DNA of 64,000 nt from Phyllobacterium calauticae (GCF_019991125.1 NZ_JAGENB010000006.1:62001-126000), one strand, 5' to 3'. Positions 43,104 through 52,868 are shown, counted from the stretch's first letter. The notes: generated by a model not told the origin, from the letters alone. Made by a program: numbers and translations.

Positions 43104-43427
43104 ATGAAACGTGTGGAGTTTGCCGGCAATTCACTCGCTTCACTCCGGGATTTCCCCGAGGCCATACGCAAGGAGATTGGCGTTCAACTGCACAAGTTAC
43201 AACTTGGCCTGTCTCCAACCGATTGGCGTCCGATGCCTGCCATCGGAAGTGGCGTACGTGAAATACGTGTGCGGGATAGCCAGGGGGCTTTCAGGGTTAT
43301 CTATATCTCCGCCTTGGCGGACGTCGTTTATGTTTTGCATGCATTTCAGAAGAAGACGCAGAAAACAGCAAGCAAAGACCTGAACATAGCTGCCCTACGG
43401 CTACAAAGACTTCTGGAGATAAAATGA
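43104..43427 (+). CDS. RelE/HigB-type toxin (Gp49-like, phage-derived family)
   Basis: A 107-residue protein of the HigB/Gp49 branch of RelE-type mRNA interferases. Typical blocks are the basic core MPAIGSGVREIRVRD, the strand GAFRVIYI, and the C-terminal VVYVLHAFQKKTQKTASKDL. These toxins cleave ribosome-bound mRNA unless neutralised. The next gene is an XRE-type antitoxin overlapping by four bases (ATGA); toxin-first order is characteristic of higBA systems. The pair has its own promoter and lies between rpsB and eipB. Confidence 0.85.
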   Translation: MKRVEFAGNSLASLRDFPEAIRKEIGVQLHKLQLGLSPTDWRPMPAIGSGVREIRVRDSQGAFRVIYISALADVVYVLHAFQKKTQKTASKDLNIAALRLQRLLEIK

Positions 43428-43708
43428 TGAAGCGAGAGAGTTTCTCAAGTGTATGGGATGCCTTGGAACGCAATTCCGCGGAAGCCGCCAACATGTCCAT
43501 GCGATCCAGCCTGATGATTGCGATCGAGCAGCAGGTGAAAAGCTGGAAGCTCACGCAAGTCGAGGCCGCGCAGCGTCTCGGATTAACGCAGCCGCGCCTG
43601 AATGATCTTCTGCGCGGCCGGATCACGCATTTCAGCCTGGATACACTGATCAATATCGCCCGAGATGCCGGACTCACCGTCCGGCTGGAGATAAGTCAGG
43701 CAGCATAA
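43424..43708 (+). CDS. HigA-type antitoxin (XRE helix-turn-helix)
   Basis: A 94-residue DNA-binding antitoxin. The helix-turn-helix is at about 42-62 (LTQVEAAQRLGLTQPRLNDL), followed by the family's LRGRITHFSLDTLINIARDAG. It would bind the toxin and repress the shared promoter. The start overlaps the toxin stop. It ends 3 bp from the convergent eipB stop. Confidence 0.87.
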   Translation: MMKRESFSSVWDALERNSAEAANMSMRSSLMIAIEQQVKSWKLTQVEAAQRLGLTQPRLNDLLRGRITHFSLDTLINIARDAGLTVRLEISQAA

Positions 43709-43710
43709 GC

Positions 43711-44535
43711 CTACTTCGTGCACTTCGGCGCGTCGAAAAGCTCCAGATTGACGAGCTTGCCGGTCATGGAGAAATCGCCGTAATCCATCTTGAGATCACG
43801 GGTCACGCCATTGCGATAGAGTTTGAAATTGATGCGGTAGCTCGGCAGCCCTTCCGATTTGTCCGTATCGTCAAAATAGGCGATGGAAACCGGCCAGGTG
43901 TTTTCCTTCTCGAGCGCGCCCATCTTCTTCGTCTCGTCATCGGAATCACCGGAAGCGGGCTTGCCGATGACCACCGTCGTCGCCATGACCTTGTCGGCAT
44001 CCTCGGAGCCGTCGAACAGCTTTGTCTGGTAGAACACATCCCCGGCGATCGCCTTCTCGATCAGTTCCTGCATGTGACGTGTCGGGAACTGTGAAAGTTC
44101 GAGATTTTCCTTGTTCGCTTCCGGCTTGGTAAGGGAGATTTCCGTCTTGTCCTTGTCCAGAAGCGCATCGCCGCGCACTTCCTTGGTCAGGCTCTGGTCG
44201 ACAAATGTCTTGTTGACGAAACGGAATTTGGCGCCGTCACCGGACTCGAACGTGGTGGTCTGCTGGTCGGTCACCCTTTGAGGCTGTTCTTCCATGTCGA
44301 CGCGCGTCACAAAGCGAAAATTTGTCGTGTAACCTTCACAATCCGAACCATTGAATTCGTATACCATGCGGCCTGTCAGCCCCGTGATACCACTGCTTTC
44401 CTGCGCGTTATCCAGCTTGAGATCATAAATGGCGCGGTGTGGTACGAGAGTCGCTGTTCCAGCGGCAAGTGCCATCGACGATCCGGAAAGACCAAGGGCA
44501 CTCAGGCTGAAAACGAGGACGGGGAATAGACGCAT
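43711..44535 (-). CDS. eipB: Cell envelope integrity protein EipB family (DUF1849)
   Basis: A 274-residue exported protein. The start MRLFPVLVFSLSALGLSG is a signal peptide (cut near ALAAG) preceded by GGAG; a 29-codon upstream extension lacks a site. The mature protein begins TATLVPHRAIYDLKLDNAQ. Two Cys, one in FNGSDCEGYTTNF and one at the C-terminus (DAPKCTK), match the conserved disulfide pair of Brucella EipB, a periplasmic beta-spiral protein needed for envelope integrity. It is divergent from ridA and convergent with the HigA gene. Confidence 0.82.
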   Translation of the reverse strand: MRLFPVLVFSLSALGLSGSSMALAAGTATLVPHRAIYDLKLDNAQESSGITGLTGRMVYEFNGSDCEGYTTNFRFVTRVDMEEQPQRVTDQQTTTFESGDGAKFRFVNKTFVDQSLTKEVRGDALLDKDKTEISLTKPEANKENLELSQFPTRHMQELIEKAIAGDVFYQTKLFDGSEDADKVMATTVVIGKPASGDSDDETKKMGALEKENTWPVSIAYFDDTDKSEGLPSYRINFKLYRNGVTRDLKMDYGDFSMTGKLVNLELFDAPKCTK

Positions 44536-44655
44536 TGACAAGATTCTCCAGTTTTCGAATGGCCATATTAAAAAAACTCTTGGCGGAAGCGAGGCAAAAA
44601 TCGCAACTTCATTCACAATCACTTGCGATTCCGCATGAGAAGGATGAGAAACCCA

Positions 44656-45120
44656 ATGACCAGCACCATCGACAGCCGTCTAAACGACCTTGGAATTACC
44701 CTGCCCGTTGCCGCCGCTCCGGCCGCAAACTATGTGCCCTTCGCACGCAGCGGCTCGCTGCTTCTCACCTCGGGGCAATTGCCGCTGGCCGGGGGCAAGC
44801 TGGTCCATACCGGTTTGCTCGGTATTGATGTCGATCTGGCGCAGGGCCAGGAAGCGGCAAAGGCCTGCGCCATCAATATCCTTGCCCAGGCAAAGGCCGC
44901 GCTCGGCGATCTCGAGAAGATCGAGCGTATCGTGAAAATCACGGTGTTTGTCGCCTCCTCCAAGGATTTCACCGAACAGCACCTCGTCGCCAATGGCGCA
45001 TCCGACCTGCTCGTGGCCGTGCTGGGCGACAAGGGCCGCCACGCCCGTTCCGCCGTGGGTACAGCGGCGCTGCCGTTGAATGCGCCGGTTGAAATCGAAG
45101 CGATCATCGAGGTCCGCTGA
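44656..45120 (+). CDS. RidA family protein (enamine/imine deaminase-like)
   Basis: A 154-residue protein of the YjgF/YER057c/UK114 superfamily, longer YjgH-like branch. Key parts are the strand LLLTSGQLPLAGGKL, the central helix EAAKACAINILAQAKAALGDLEKIERIVK, and the C-terminal GRHARSAVGTAALPLNAPVEIEAIIEV with the conserved Arg. Canonical members hydrolyse reactive enamines from PLP enzymes; this subfamily is less well defined. ATG 44656 is used. It lies 2 bp before the glycerophosphodiesterase gene, so they form an operon. Confidence 0.88.
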   Translation: MTSTIDSRLNDLGITLPVAAAPAANYVPFARSGSLLLTSGQLPLAGGKLVHTGLLGIDVDLAQGQEAAKACAINILAQAKAALGDLEKIERIVKITVFVASSKDFTEQHLVANGASDLLVAVLGDKGRHARSAVGTAALPLNAPVEIEAIIEVR

Positions 45121-45122
45121 TC

Positions 45123-45842
45123 ATGGCATCACTGGAATGGCTGACAAAGACGCCCATTGCCCATCGCGGATTGCATGATCTCAACAAATCCCGCTGGGAG
45201 AATACGCTTTCAGCCTTTGATGCGGCGGCAAGTGCCGGCTTTGCCATCGAATGCGATGTGCACCTCTCTGCCGATGGCAGGGCTCTGGTGTTTCACGACG
45301 GCACGCTGGATCGTCTGGTTGCAAAGCCCGGCAACATTCATGATGTCACGGTGGCCGACGCCGCCGCGTTGCGGGTCGGCGGCACAAAGGACCATGTGCC
45401 GACACTCGCAGAAGCGCTCAAGCTCATTGCCGGCCGCGTGCCGATCGTCGTTGAACTCAAGGGCATTCCCGGTCGCGATGACGGCCTCGTCAAGGCGGTC
45501 GCCGGGGATCTGGCCGGGTATGAGGGCAATGCCGCCATCATGTCGTTCGACCATCACCTCATCCGGCTGTTCGGCAGGGATGCTCCGGGGATTCCGGCCG
45601 GGCTCACGGCGGAGGGTCTTGATGACAGCGCTCTGGAGGCGCATTTCGCCATGCTCGCCCATAACATCGATTTCGTCTCCTACAATGTCCATCATCTGGA
45701 AAACCGCTTTGTCGGCTTCGTGAAGGGCAGGCTCGGCCTGCCGGTCATTTCGTGGACGGTGCGCAGCCCCGCTGACAAGGCCACGAGCGATGCGCATGTG
45801 GATCAGATCACGTTCGAGGGCTTTGATCCGCGCTCTGTCTGA
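45123..45842 (+). CDS. Glycerophosphodiester phosphodiesterase
   Basis: The 239-residue GDPD-family TIM barrel cleaves glycerophosphodiesters to glycerol 3-phosphate and alcohol. Catalytic parts are IAHRGLHDLNKSRWENTLSA (His and Arg near residue 12), IECDVHLSADGRALVFHD with the metal acids and second His, and IVVELKGI. There is no signal peptide, so it is cytoplasmic, acting on phospholipid turnover products. It is co-transcribed with ridA. Confidence 0.92.
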   Translation: MASLEWLTKTPIAHRGLHDLNKSRWENTLSAFDAAASAGFAIECDVHLSADGRALVFHDGTLDRLVAKPGNIHDVTVADAAALRVGGTKDHVPTLAEALKLIAGRVPIVVELKGIPGRDDGLVKAVAGDLAGYEGNAAIMSFDHHLIRLFGRDAPGIPAGLTAEGLDDSALEAHFAMLAHNIDFVSYNVHHLENRFVGFVKGRLGLPVISWTVRSPADKATSDAHVDQITFEGFDPRSV

Positions 45843-45957
45843 AACACGGCGGTCATGCCGCGCTGCCTCTTGTATCGCCGGGTGGAATACCTAGTTTAAT
45901 CAGAGGCAGCGAGGCGACTTTCATCCTGCCGGCAACGTCAGGAAACCAAGTTCAGCA

Positions 45958-47142
45958 ATGTCAAATCTTGATCAGGGCGAGTTTACCTTGCGCGTCGGCG
46001 ATGGAATCGGCGCGTTTACGCCGGAGGAATGGTCGCAGCTCTCGGGAACGTCGAGCGGCGCGCCCGGCTACAATCCGTTTCTTTCGCACGCCTTTCTCTC
46101 CGCCCTTGAGGATTCCGGCTGCGTCGACCGCAAGTCCGGCTGGCTGCCGCAGTTCCTGCGCCTCGAGGATGCCACAGGGACAGTCATCGGCGCGGTGCCG
46201 TGCTATCTGAAGGGCCATAGCCAGGGCGAATATGTCTTCGACCATGGCTGGGCCGACGCCTTCGAGCGGGCTGGCGGGCGCTATTATCCCAAATTGCAGG
46301 CCAGCATTCCCTTCACGCCCGCAACGGGCCCTCGCCTGCTTGTGCATCGGGACTGGGACGGTCCGGCTGTCCGGGCCGCGCTTGCCAATGGGCTGCGGCA
46401 GCTCACGGGACAGCTCGGCGTTTCATCCGCGCATTCGACCTTTGTGAATACAGACGATCTGCCGGCATTCAACGAAGCCGGTTTCCTGCATCGCATCGAT
46501 CAGCAGTTTCACTTCTTCAACGAAGGCTATGCAACCTATGATGATTTTCTCGACAGTCTTGCCGCGCGCAAACGCAAGGCCCTGAAGCGCGAACGGCGCG
46601 AAGCGCTGGCTGATGGCATCGTGATCGACCGCCTCACCGGCAGCGCCCTGACCAAACCGGTCTGGGACGACTTCTTCACCTTCTATACGGACACCGGCAA
46701 CCGCAAATGGGGCCGCCCCTATCTCAACCGGGAATTCTACCGGTTGATCGGCGAGCGCATGCCCGGCGACATCGTCCTGATGATGGCGCGGCGCGGCGGC
46801 CGCTACATCGCCGGAGCCATCAATTTTATCGGTTCCGACCGGCTTTTTGGCCGCCACTGGGGCTGCATCGAGGACCACCGGTTCCTGCATTTCGAGGTCT
46901 GCTATCATCAGGCCATCGATTTTGCCATTGAACGCAAGCTGCATGTGGTCGAAGCAGGCGCCCAGGGCGAGCACAAGCTGGCGCGCGGCTATCTGCCGGT
47001 CACCACCCATTCCGCCCACTATATCGCGCATGAGGGTCTGCGCCGCGCCGTCGCCGGTTTTCTTGAGCACGAGCGCAATGACGTTGCGATGATGAGCGAC
47101 GTGCTGAACGAACACGCCCCCTTCAAGAAATCCGACTGCTGA
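45958..47142 (+). CDS. GNAT/FemAB-like protein (DUF482, peptidogalycan biosynthesis-type)
   Basis: A 394-residue member of the DUF482 (FemAB_like) family, which has a double GNAT fold. Blocks include YNPFLSHAFLSALEDSG, the middle region FDHGWADAFERAGGRYYPKL, FLDSLAARKRKALKRERR, and the C-terminal VEAGAQGEHKLARGYLPVTT, all typical. The biochemical role is unknown; related proteins transfer aminoacyl groups. It stands alone, 85 bp upstream of the HIT gene on the same strand. Confidence 0.82.
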   Translation: MSNLDQGEFTLRVGDGIGAFTPEEWSQLSGTSSGAPGYNPFLSHAFLSALEDSGCVDRKSGWLPQFLRLEDATGTVIGAVPCYLKGHSQGEYVFDHGWADAFERAGGRYYPKLQASIPFTPATGPRLLVHRDWDGPAVRAALANGLRQLTGQLGVSSAHSTFVNTDDLPAFNEAGFLHRIDQQFHFFNEGYATYDDFLDSLAARKRKALKRERREALADGIVIDRLTGSALTKPVWDDFFTFYTDTGNRKWGRPYLNREFYRLIGERMPGDIVLMMARRGGRYIAGAINFIGSDRLFGRHWGCIEDHRFLHFEVCYHQAIDFAIERKLHVVEAGAQGEHKLARGYLPVTTHSAHYIAHEGLRRAVAGFLEHERNDVAMMSDVLNEHAPFKKSDC

Positions 47143-47226
47143 ACACACCATTTGCCCGGGCACGCTTGACCTTGCGGCAACACATGGCAAACATCCGATT
47201 CATCATTCAGAAAAGACGGGTGCCCC

Positions 47227-47661
47227 ATGAGCCAGACCTATGACGACAACAATGTGTTCGCAAAAATCCTGCGCGGCGAGATTCCGTCCCACAAGCTCTA
47301 CGAGGATGCCGACACCTATGCCTTCATGGATGTGATGCCGCAGGGCAAGGGCCACTGCCTGGTCATACCCAAGCAGCCCTCGCGCAACATCCTCGATGCC
47401 GCACCGGCCAGCCTCGCGGCGGCCATTGCCACGACGCAGAAGCTTGCGCGCGCCGTCAAGACGGCCTTTGACGCGGATGGCGTGACAGTCAGCCAGTTCA
47501 ACGAACCGGCCTCGGGCCAGACGGTTTTCCACCTGCATTTCCACATCATTCCGCGATTCGAGGGCGTTGCACTGAAGCCTCATACGGGTCAGATGGAGGA
47601 TCAGGGCGTGCTCGCCGCCAACGCTGACAAAATCAGACAGGCGCTCGCACAGGTCGCTTAG
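47227..47661 (+). CDS. HIT family protein (nucleotide hydrolase/transferase)
   Basis: A 144-residue histidine-triad protein. The active site HLHFHIIPRF has His102, His104 and His106; the nucleotide-binding NVFAKILRGEIPSHKLYED is near the start. HINT-branch proteins hydrolyse AMP-lysine or AMP-amine adducts. It overlaps the convergent PAP2-like gene by four bases. Confidence 0.93.
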   Translation: MSQTYDDNNVFAKILRGEIPSHKLYEDADTYAFMDVMPQGKGHCLVIPKQPSRNILDAAPASLAAAIATTQKLARAVKTAFDADGVTVSQFNEPASGQTVFHLHFHIIPRFEGVALKPHTGQMEDQGVLAANADKIRQALAQVA

Positions 47662-48596
47662 GCTGTCGCCATGGCAGGACGTGAGATCGTTCTGGCGGCG
47701 ACAGCACGGCCCGACTTGTAAAACAGGCCGGTACCGTACCAGCATATCAGAGCCACGCCGACGCCTGCGATGACATCGACGAGATGATGTCCTCCCTCGA
47801 TCGGCGTGGCGATCAGGATAATGGTGTTCAATATCAGGATCGGCAGAAACCAGAACCGGACGCCGGAAAAAGCCAGGACCAGCAGGACCGAGAGGGTCCC
47901 GTGATAGGACGGAAATGCGATCAGTCCTTTCATGGAGTAGAACGAAATCCACTGATCAACGCCGGAACGAAGATCAAAGAAGGTCTGCTTATAGGCGAGA
48001 TCCACCACCGGCCTGTGTATTTTCCATATGGCATCGGCAGGTTTGATAGTCGCCAATGCTCCGGCTGAAGGCAGAACCGCCGAAATCAAGATGCACGCAA
48101 GGGCGCCCGCCATGACAGCTGCAACGAAATGCTGTGCCCTTTTCGCATCCTCCATCACGCCGAGGATGATGACGGCACAGGCGACTTGAGCCAACGTCGT
48201 CAGATAGGTAATCGAGAACAACAGACCCAGCCACGGGTGATCGCCAACATATTGCGCATAGGCGAGCCAGTCGAAGCCAAGCAGAGCGTCAAGGCGCATA
48301 AGCGGCGTGTCAACGGAGGGAAAATCAAGCGATGTCACCAGATAGCTCAACACCGCCGCGGCAGCGCTGAATGCCATGAGAATCGCCGTTTCAACGCACA
48401 TCACACTCAGATGACGCACTGGCCGCTTTGCATGATAGATATAAGCCACGATGCTGCAGAGGCCTGTCAGGACGACCGCTTTCAAGGCACTGAAAGTGTC
48501 GAACCGGAAGTCAGACACGGCAATCCACACCGCGTCGATCAGCAGTATTCCGGCAACAACCAATGCTTTCCAAAGGGTCTGACTCTTCGACCTCAT
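47658..48596 (-). CDS. PAP2-like membrane phosphatase (inositolphosphotransferase-type)
   Basis: A 312-residue membrane protein, start ATG 48596 behind GGGGAG. About six transmembrane helices are visible. The PAP2-type active-site residues are in FPSYHGTLSVLL (catalytic His) and PIEGGHHLVDVIAG (second His). A conserved central region precedes them, WISFYSMKGLIAFPSYH. This layout fits the PAP2_3 family that includes Aur1-like inositol phosphotransferases. In Alphaproteobacteria its substrate is unknown; lipid headgroup transfer or dephosphorylation at the inner membrane is likely. Confidence 0.8.
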   Translation of the reverse strand: MRSKSQTLWKALVVAGILLIDAVWIAVSDFRFDTFSALKAVVLTGLCSIVAYIYHAKRPVRHLSVMCVETAILMAFSAAAAVLSYLVTSLDFPSVDTPLMRLDALLGFDWLAYAQYVGDHPWLGLLFSITYLTTLAQVACAVIILGVMEDAKRAQHFVAAVMAGALACILISAVLPSAGALATIKPADAIWKIHRPVVDLAYKQTFFDLRSGVDQWISFYSMKGLIAFPSYHGTLSVLLVLAFSGVRFWFLPILILNTIILIATPIEGGHHLVDVIAGVGVALICWYGTGLFYKSGRAVAARTISRPAMATA

Positions 48597-48675
48597 CTGA
48601 ACTCCCCGCACGAGTACTCCGGCAAACCTAGAGAGCGGGGATGTTTATCCCGTTAAGCGATTGGCTTAATCAAAG

Positions 48676-49026
48676 CTAAAAATTGAGAAAAAGCCCTATT
48701 ATCAAGACGATCTCCGCCGCGATCACACTGACAATCACATGGCGGCCCAGACGCAGATAGGCCAGAAACCCGACAGCGGCGGCACCAATGCGCAGGAACA
48801 CCGAGGACTCGGCCAGCGCCCCGCTGGGATAAAGAATGAGCTGGGCGATAACACCCGCGACGAGCGCCGTTGCAACGGCACGCACCGCGATGAGCGCATC
48901 GGAATCCTCGCGCACGCGGCCGCCGATGAGAACACCCAGATAGCGCCAGATATCCGTGGGCAGCCAGCCCGCCAGCAGGATGAAGAGATAGGGCCACCAC
49001 CAGTCGGTCAGGCTGTGCCAGGTCAT
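48676..49026 (-). CDS. azlD: AzlD family membrane protein
   Basis: A 116-residue small membrane protein with about four helices (WPYLFILLAGWLPTDIWRYL at the start). It is the AzlD partner of AzlC, and together they export branched-chain amino acids or analogues. The ATG overlaps the azlC stop by four bases (ATGA), fixing the start. An 8-residue upstream extension falls in azlC. Confidence 0.88.
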   Translation of the reverse strand: MTWHSLTDWWWPYLFILLAGWLPTDIWRYLGVLIGGRVREDSDALIAVRAVATALVAGVIAQLILYPSGALAESSVFLRIGAAAVGFLAYLRLGRHVIVSVIAAEIVLIIGLFLNF

Positions 49027-49781
49027 GCTGCGCGCCCCCTCGCCCACCGTACATAGCCCATCGTCACCGCGCCGCCGGCAAAGCCCGTCAGCAGCAGATC
49101 ATAGGCCGGTGCCAGGTGATGAATGAGCGGGAACAACGCGAGGCCCGATACCATGGCCACATGGACCGACCGGTCGCGCGCCGATCCCCACAGCGACGTC
49201 AGGAAATACATTGGCGTCAGGAAGAACAGCGCGGCGAAAACAATCGGCGGGAAATCCGTCGACAGAAAATAGACCAGTGCCACCACGAGCGAATTGGTCA
49301 CGGTCAGCGTGATGCCGAGCCCGGCGAAATAGCTGACGCGCATATCGCGCGGAATGTGGCGGAAGCGCTCCATGCCCATGACCCAGGCGGTGACGGCAAT
49401 GAAATGCGCCAGCAAAAGCAGCGTGATCCTGCGCGTCTTCGGCCCGCGCATTTCCGGGATGAAGGCGGCGACCATCGGCATGAGACGGATCGACGACAGG
49501 GTGACCGCAACCGCCGCCCCTATGAGCGAATAACCGCCGGAAATTGCGCCGATCAGGACGATATTGGCCGGAAGCGCCCAGATCGTCGCGACCATGAAGG
49601 TTGCCTGCAGCAGGGATACGCCATTCTCGCTGGCAAAACCGGCAAAGCCCACATGCGCCGTCATCAGAATGAAGGCCGGGATGCTGAAGATCATCGCCAT
49701 GCCGGACAGAAACCATGAGAACCGCGTTCTCACGGTGTCGTCTGCCGGCGTCTGTGATGAAGGAAATTCGGAATCGCCCAT
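49023..49781 (-). CDS. azlC: AzlC family ABC-independent branched-chain amino acid exporter
   Basis: A 252-residue integral membrane protein with about eight helices. The AzlC motif region is SLLQATFMVATIWALPANIV, followed by SSIRLMPMVAAFIPEMRG. Family members (AzlC, YgaZ) with AzlD/YgaH export valine-type amino acids or antimetabolites. It is the first gene of the azlCD pair. A short soluble N-terminus with no signal peptide precedes the first helix. Confidence 0.9.
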   Translation of the reverse strand: MGDSEFPSSQTPADDTVRTRFSWFLSGMAMIFSIPAFILMTAHVGFAGFASENGVSLLQATFMVATIWALPANIVLIGAISGGYSLIGAAVAVTLSSIRLMPMVAAFIPEMRGPKTRRITLLLLAHFIAVTAWVMGMERFRHIPRDMRVSYFAGLGITLTVTNSLVVALVYFLSTDFPPIVFAALFFLTPMYFLTSLWGSARDRSVHVAMVSGLALFPLIHHLAPAYDLLLTGFAGGAVTMGYVRWARGRAA

Positions 49782-49817
49782 GATTCAACCGATAGCCCGA
49801 TCCTGCGATGCCAGCAA

Positions 49818-49845
49818 GAAAAAGGCCGCCCGGAGGCGGCCTTTT
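49818..49845 (-). terminator. Rho-independent terminator of clpA
   Basis: A perfect 11-bp stem (aaaaggccgcc with ggcggcctttt) with loop CGGA is followed on the minus strand by TTTTTCTTG. It begins 3 bp after the clpA stop. Confidence 0.9.
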
Positions 49846-49847
49846 CG

Positions 49848-52322
49848 TTACTTCTTGCGCGGCACCTTGGGCACCGATGCCTTGCCGCGCGATGGCGGCG
49901 TTGGCTCGTCGGCGATGGAAGGACCGGCCGTCACTTTTTCAAGTATCGGCTTCTTCGGCGCAGGCTTCTTCTTCGCCACCGGCTTTTTCTCGACGGCGAT
50001 TTCCTGCTTCGGCTTCACCGCCACTTCGTCGGCGATATAGTCAAGCACGAGCCCCTTGGAACCATCGGCCTTCTCGGCAACCGAGACGACAACGGTACCA
50101 CCCTTCTTCAGCCTGCCAAACAGCACTTCGTCAGCCAGCGGCTTCTTGATGTGCTCCTGAATGACGCGGCCGAGCGGGCGAGCGCCCATACGGTCGTCGT
50201 AACCCTTTTCGGCCAGCCAGGCGATTGCCTCAGGCTTCAGATCAAACGTCACGCCGCGGTCGGCAAGCTGTGCCTCAAGCTGGATGACGAATTTCTGGAC
50301 CACCTGATGGATAACCGGAATTGGCAGCGGACCGAACGGAATGATGGCATCGAGACGGTTGCGGAACTCCGGCGTGAACAGCCGGTTGATCGCTTCCATG
50401 TCATCGCCTTCACGACGCGAGGAGCCGAAGCCGATGGCCGAACGTGCGGCATCGGAAGCACCCGCATTGGTTGTCATGATCAGGATGACATTGCGGAAAT
50501 CGATCTGCTTGCCGTTGTGATCCGTCAGCTTGCCGTGATCCATGACCTGCAACAGGATGTTGAAAAGATCCGGATGGGCCTTTTCGATTTCATCGAGCAG
50601 CAGCACGCAATGCGGGTGCTGATCGACGCCATCGGTCAGAAGGCCGCCCTGGTCGAAACCGACATAGCCGGGAGGTGCACCGAGCAGACGCGAAACCGTG
50701 TGACGCTCCATATATTCCGACATGTCGAAACGCAGGAGTTCCACGCCGAGCGACAGCGCCAGCTGCTTGGCAACTTCGGTCTTGCCGACGCCGGTCGGAC
50801 CCGAGAACAGGTAGGAGCCGATCGGCTTCTCCGGTTCGCGCAGGCCGGCACGGGCCAGCTTGATCGAGGAGGACAGAGCTTCGATTGCAAGGTCCTGACC
50901 GTAAACGACGCGCTTCAGTTCGGCCTCGAGATTGGACAGAACCGCTTCGTCATCCTTGGAAACCGTCTTCGGCGGGATGCGGGCCATCGTGGCAATGGTT
51001 GCCTCGATTTCCTTCACGCCGATGGACTTCTTGCGCTTTCCTTCCGGCAGCAGCATCTGGCTGGCACCTGTCTCGTCGATCACATCGATTGCCTTGTCGG
51101 GCAATTTGCGGTCGTTGATATAGCGCGCAGACAGTTCCACCGCCGATTTGATCGCTTCCACCGTGTACTTGACCTTGTGGAAGTCCTCGAAATACGGGCG
51201 AAGACCCTTCATGATCTCGATGGCATCCGGGATGGACGGCTCATTGACGTCGATCTTCTGGAAACGCCGGACAAGCGCCCTGTCCTTCTCGAAGAACTGG
51301 CGGAATTCCTTGTACGTCGTCGAGCCGATGCAGCGGATGGCACCGGACGACAGGGCCGGCTTCAGGAGGTTCGACGCATCCATTGCGCCGCCCGACGTGG
51401 CTCCGGCACCGATGATCGTGTGAATCTCGTCGATGAACAGGATCGCACCCGGAAACTCTTCGAGCTCCTTGATGACCTGCTTCAGACGCTCTTCGAAATC
51501 ACCGCGATAGCGTGTTCCGGCCAGCAATGTGCCCATATCGAGCGAAAACACCGTGGCGTCGGCCAGGACCGACGGCACCTTGCCTTCGACAATCCGCTTG
51601 GCAAGACCTTCGGCGATGGCCGTCTTGCCCACGCCGGGATCACCCACATAAAGCGGGTTGTTCTTGGAACGGCGGCACAGAATCTGGATCGTCCGGTTGA
51701 TTTCCTGATCGCGGCCGATCAGCGGATCGATCTTGCCGGCTTTCGCGCGGTCGTTCAGATTGTTGCAGTAGGCCGTAAGGGCATCCTGCTTCTTCTTCGG
51801 TGCCCCCTCTTCCGACTCGGAAGCGTGGTTTTCTTCGTTGTTGCTTTCCGTACCCAGCGGGGTGCGCGGCTCGGATGCGCCGGGGCGCTTCGAGATGCCA
51901 TGGGAGATGTAGTTGACCGCGTCATAACGGGTCATCTGCTGTTCCTGCAGGAAGAACGCCGCATGGCTTTCCCGCTCGGCGAAAATAGCGACGAGAACGT
52001 TGGCGCCGGTAACTTCTTCACGGTTGGAGGATTGAACGTGAATAACGGCGCGCTGGATGACGCGCTGAAACGCGGCAGTTGGTTTTGAATCCTCGTCATA
52101 CCCGGTGACAAGGTTGTCCAGTTCGTGATCGACATAGTCGGTCACCGTGCGGGTCAGCTGTGCGAGGTCAACATTGCAGGCGCGCATGACACTGCTCGCG
52201 TCCTGATCATCGATGAGCGCGAGGAGCAGATGCTCCAGCGTCGCATATTCATGATGATGCTCGTTCGCGATTGTCAGCGCCTGATGGAGGGCCCGCTCCA
52301 GACTAGGTGAGAAAGATGGCAT
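49848..52322 (-). CDS. clpA: ATP-dependent Clp protease ATP-binding subunit ClpA
   Basis: An unfoldase delivering substrates to ClpP. The 824 residues comprise a double Clp-N domain (1-145), AAA-1 with Walker A GDPGVGKT at 227-234, and AAA-2 with GPTGVGKT at 508-515. The ClpP-docking tripeptide IGF is in the [10 protein letters not shown] loop. The last 55-60 residues are an unusual Lys/Pro/Ala-rich tail ([17 protein letters not shown]) beyond the normal end of about 765. It lies 6 bp downstream of clpS, its adaptor. Confidence 0.98.
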   Translation of the reverse strand: MPSFSPSLERALHQALTIANEHHHEYATLEHLLLALIDDQDASSVMRACNVDLAQLTRTVTDYVDHELDNLVTGYDEDSKPTAAFQRVIQRAVIHVQSSNREEVTGANVLVAIFAERESHAAFFLQEQQMTRYDAVNYISHGISKRPGASEPRTPLGTESNNEENHASESEEGAPKKKQDALTAYCNNLNDRAKAGKIDPLIGRDQEINRTIQILCRRSKNNPLYVGDPGVGKTAIAEGLAKRIVEGKVPSVLADATVFSLDMGTLLAGTRYRGDFEERLKQVIKELEEFPGAILFIDEIHTIIGAGATSGGAMDASNLLKPALSSGAIRCIGSTTYKEFRQFFEKDRALVRRFQKIDVNEPSIPDAIEIMKGLRPYFEDFHKVKYTVEAIKSAVELSARYINDRKLPDKAIDVIDETGASQMLLPEGKRKKSIGVKEIEATIATMARIPPKTVSKDDEAVLSNLEAELKRVVYGQDLAIEALSSSIKLARAGLREPEKPIGSYLFSGPTGVGKTEVAKQLALSLGVELLRFDMSEYMERHTVSRLLGAPPGYVGFDQGGLLTDGVDQHPHCVLLLDEIEKAHPDLFNILLQVMDHGKLTDHNGKQIDFRNVILIMTTNAGASDAARSAIGFGSSRREGDDMEAINRLFTPEFRNRLDAIIPFGPLPIPVIHQVVQKFVIQLEAQLADRGVTFDLKPEAIAWLAEKGYDDRMGARPLGRVIQEHIKKPLADEVLFGRLKKGGTVVVSVAEKADGSKGLVLDYIADEVAVKPKQEIAVEKKPVAKKKPAPKKPILEKVTAGPSIADEPTPPSRGKASVPKVPRKK

Positions 52323-52328
52323 GAAACC

Positions 52329-52700
52329 TCACTTTTTCTCCATCACGCATTGTAGCGGATGTTGGTTTTGCCGCGCATAGTCCATGACTTGGGTCATCTT
52401 GGACTCCGCGACCTCATAGGTAAAGACGCCGCACTCTCCGACTCCATGATTATGCACATGAAGCATGATGCGTGTGGCATCTTCTTTGTTTTTCTGGAAA
52501 AAGCGTTCCAGAACATGAATGACGAATTCCATGGGGGTGTAATCGTCATTCAGGAGCAACACCCGGTAAAGACTCGGCTTCTTCAGCTTAGGCTTGGTAC
52601 GTGTGATGACAGCCGTTCCCCGGCCGGGGCCATTGCCGCTGCCTTTGTCTTCATCTTGCATTGTTGGTGCAAACCGCTTCATCTCTTCCAATACCCGCAT
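52329..52700 (-). CDS. clpS: ATP-dependent Clp protease adaptor ClpS
   Basis: N-end-rule adaptor that binds ClpA and selects substrates with hydrophobic N-termini. The 123-residue frame contains the core [20 protein letters not shown] with the conserved Asp-Asp-Tyr and the end [17 protein letters not shown]. The N-terminus is uncertain: ATGs at codons 1, 7 and 14 are possible and none has a strong ribosome site; the conserved core starts near residue 38. It lies 6 bp upstream of clpA on the same strand. Confidence 0.95.
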   Translation of the reverse strand: MRVLEEMKRFAPTMQDEDKGSGNGPGRGTAVITRTKPKLKKPSLYRVLLLNDDYTPMEFVIHVLERFFQKNKEDATRIMLHVHNHGVGECGVFTYEVAESKMTQVMDYARQNQHPLQCVMEKK

Positions 52701-52810
52701 TTGGTGGTCATGTGTTGCCCTGTGTATCCTATGTAGGTCGCAACGCGCTGATTTTAAGCCCTCTCACAAAGCATGCAATATCACTCGGCCCGTTTTCGGG
52801 CGCGCAAATA

Positions 52811-52840
52811 AAAAAAGTCCGGTTGCGCGCGCAACCGGAC
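52811..52840 (-). terminator. Strong terminator of the phasin gene
   Basis: A perfect 24-bp palindrome (52817-52840, GTCCGGTTGCGC arms) is followed on the minus strand by a T-run of six or more (complement of 52811-52816 and beyond). It is 28 bp after the phasin stop and the strongest terminator in the window. Confidence 0.92.
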
Positions 52841-52868
52841 CTTTCGCAAGCCGCAAATAAGGCTGGAT

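Noticed and set aside
50151-52088. A 645-codon plus-strand frame antisense to clpA
   Set aside because: Walker motifs and Clp-N repeats are on the minus strand.
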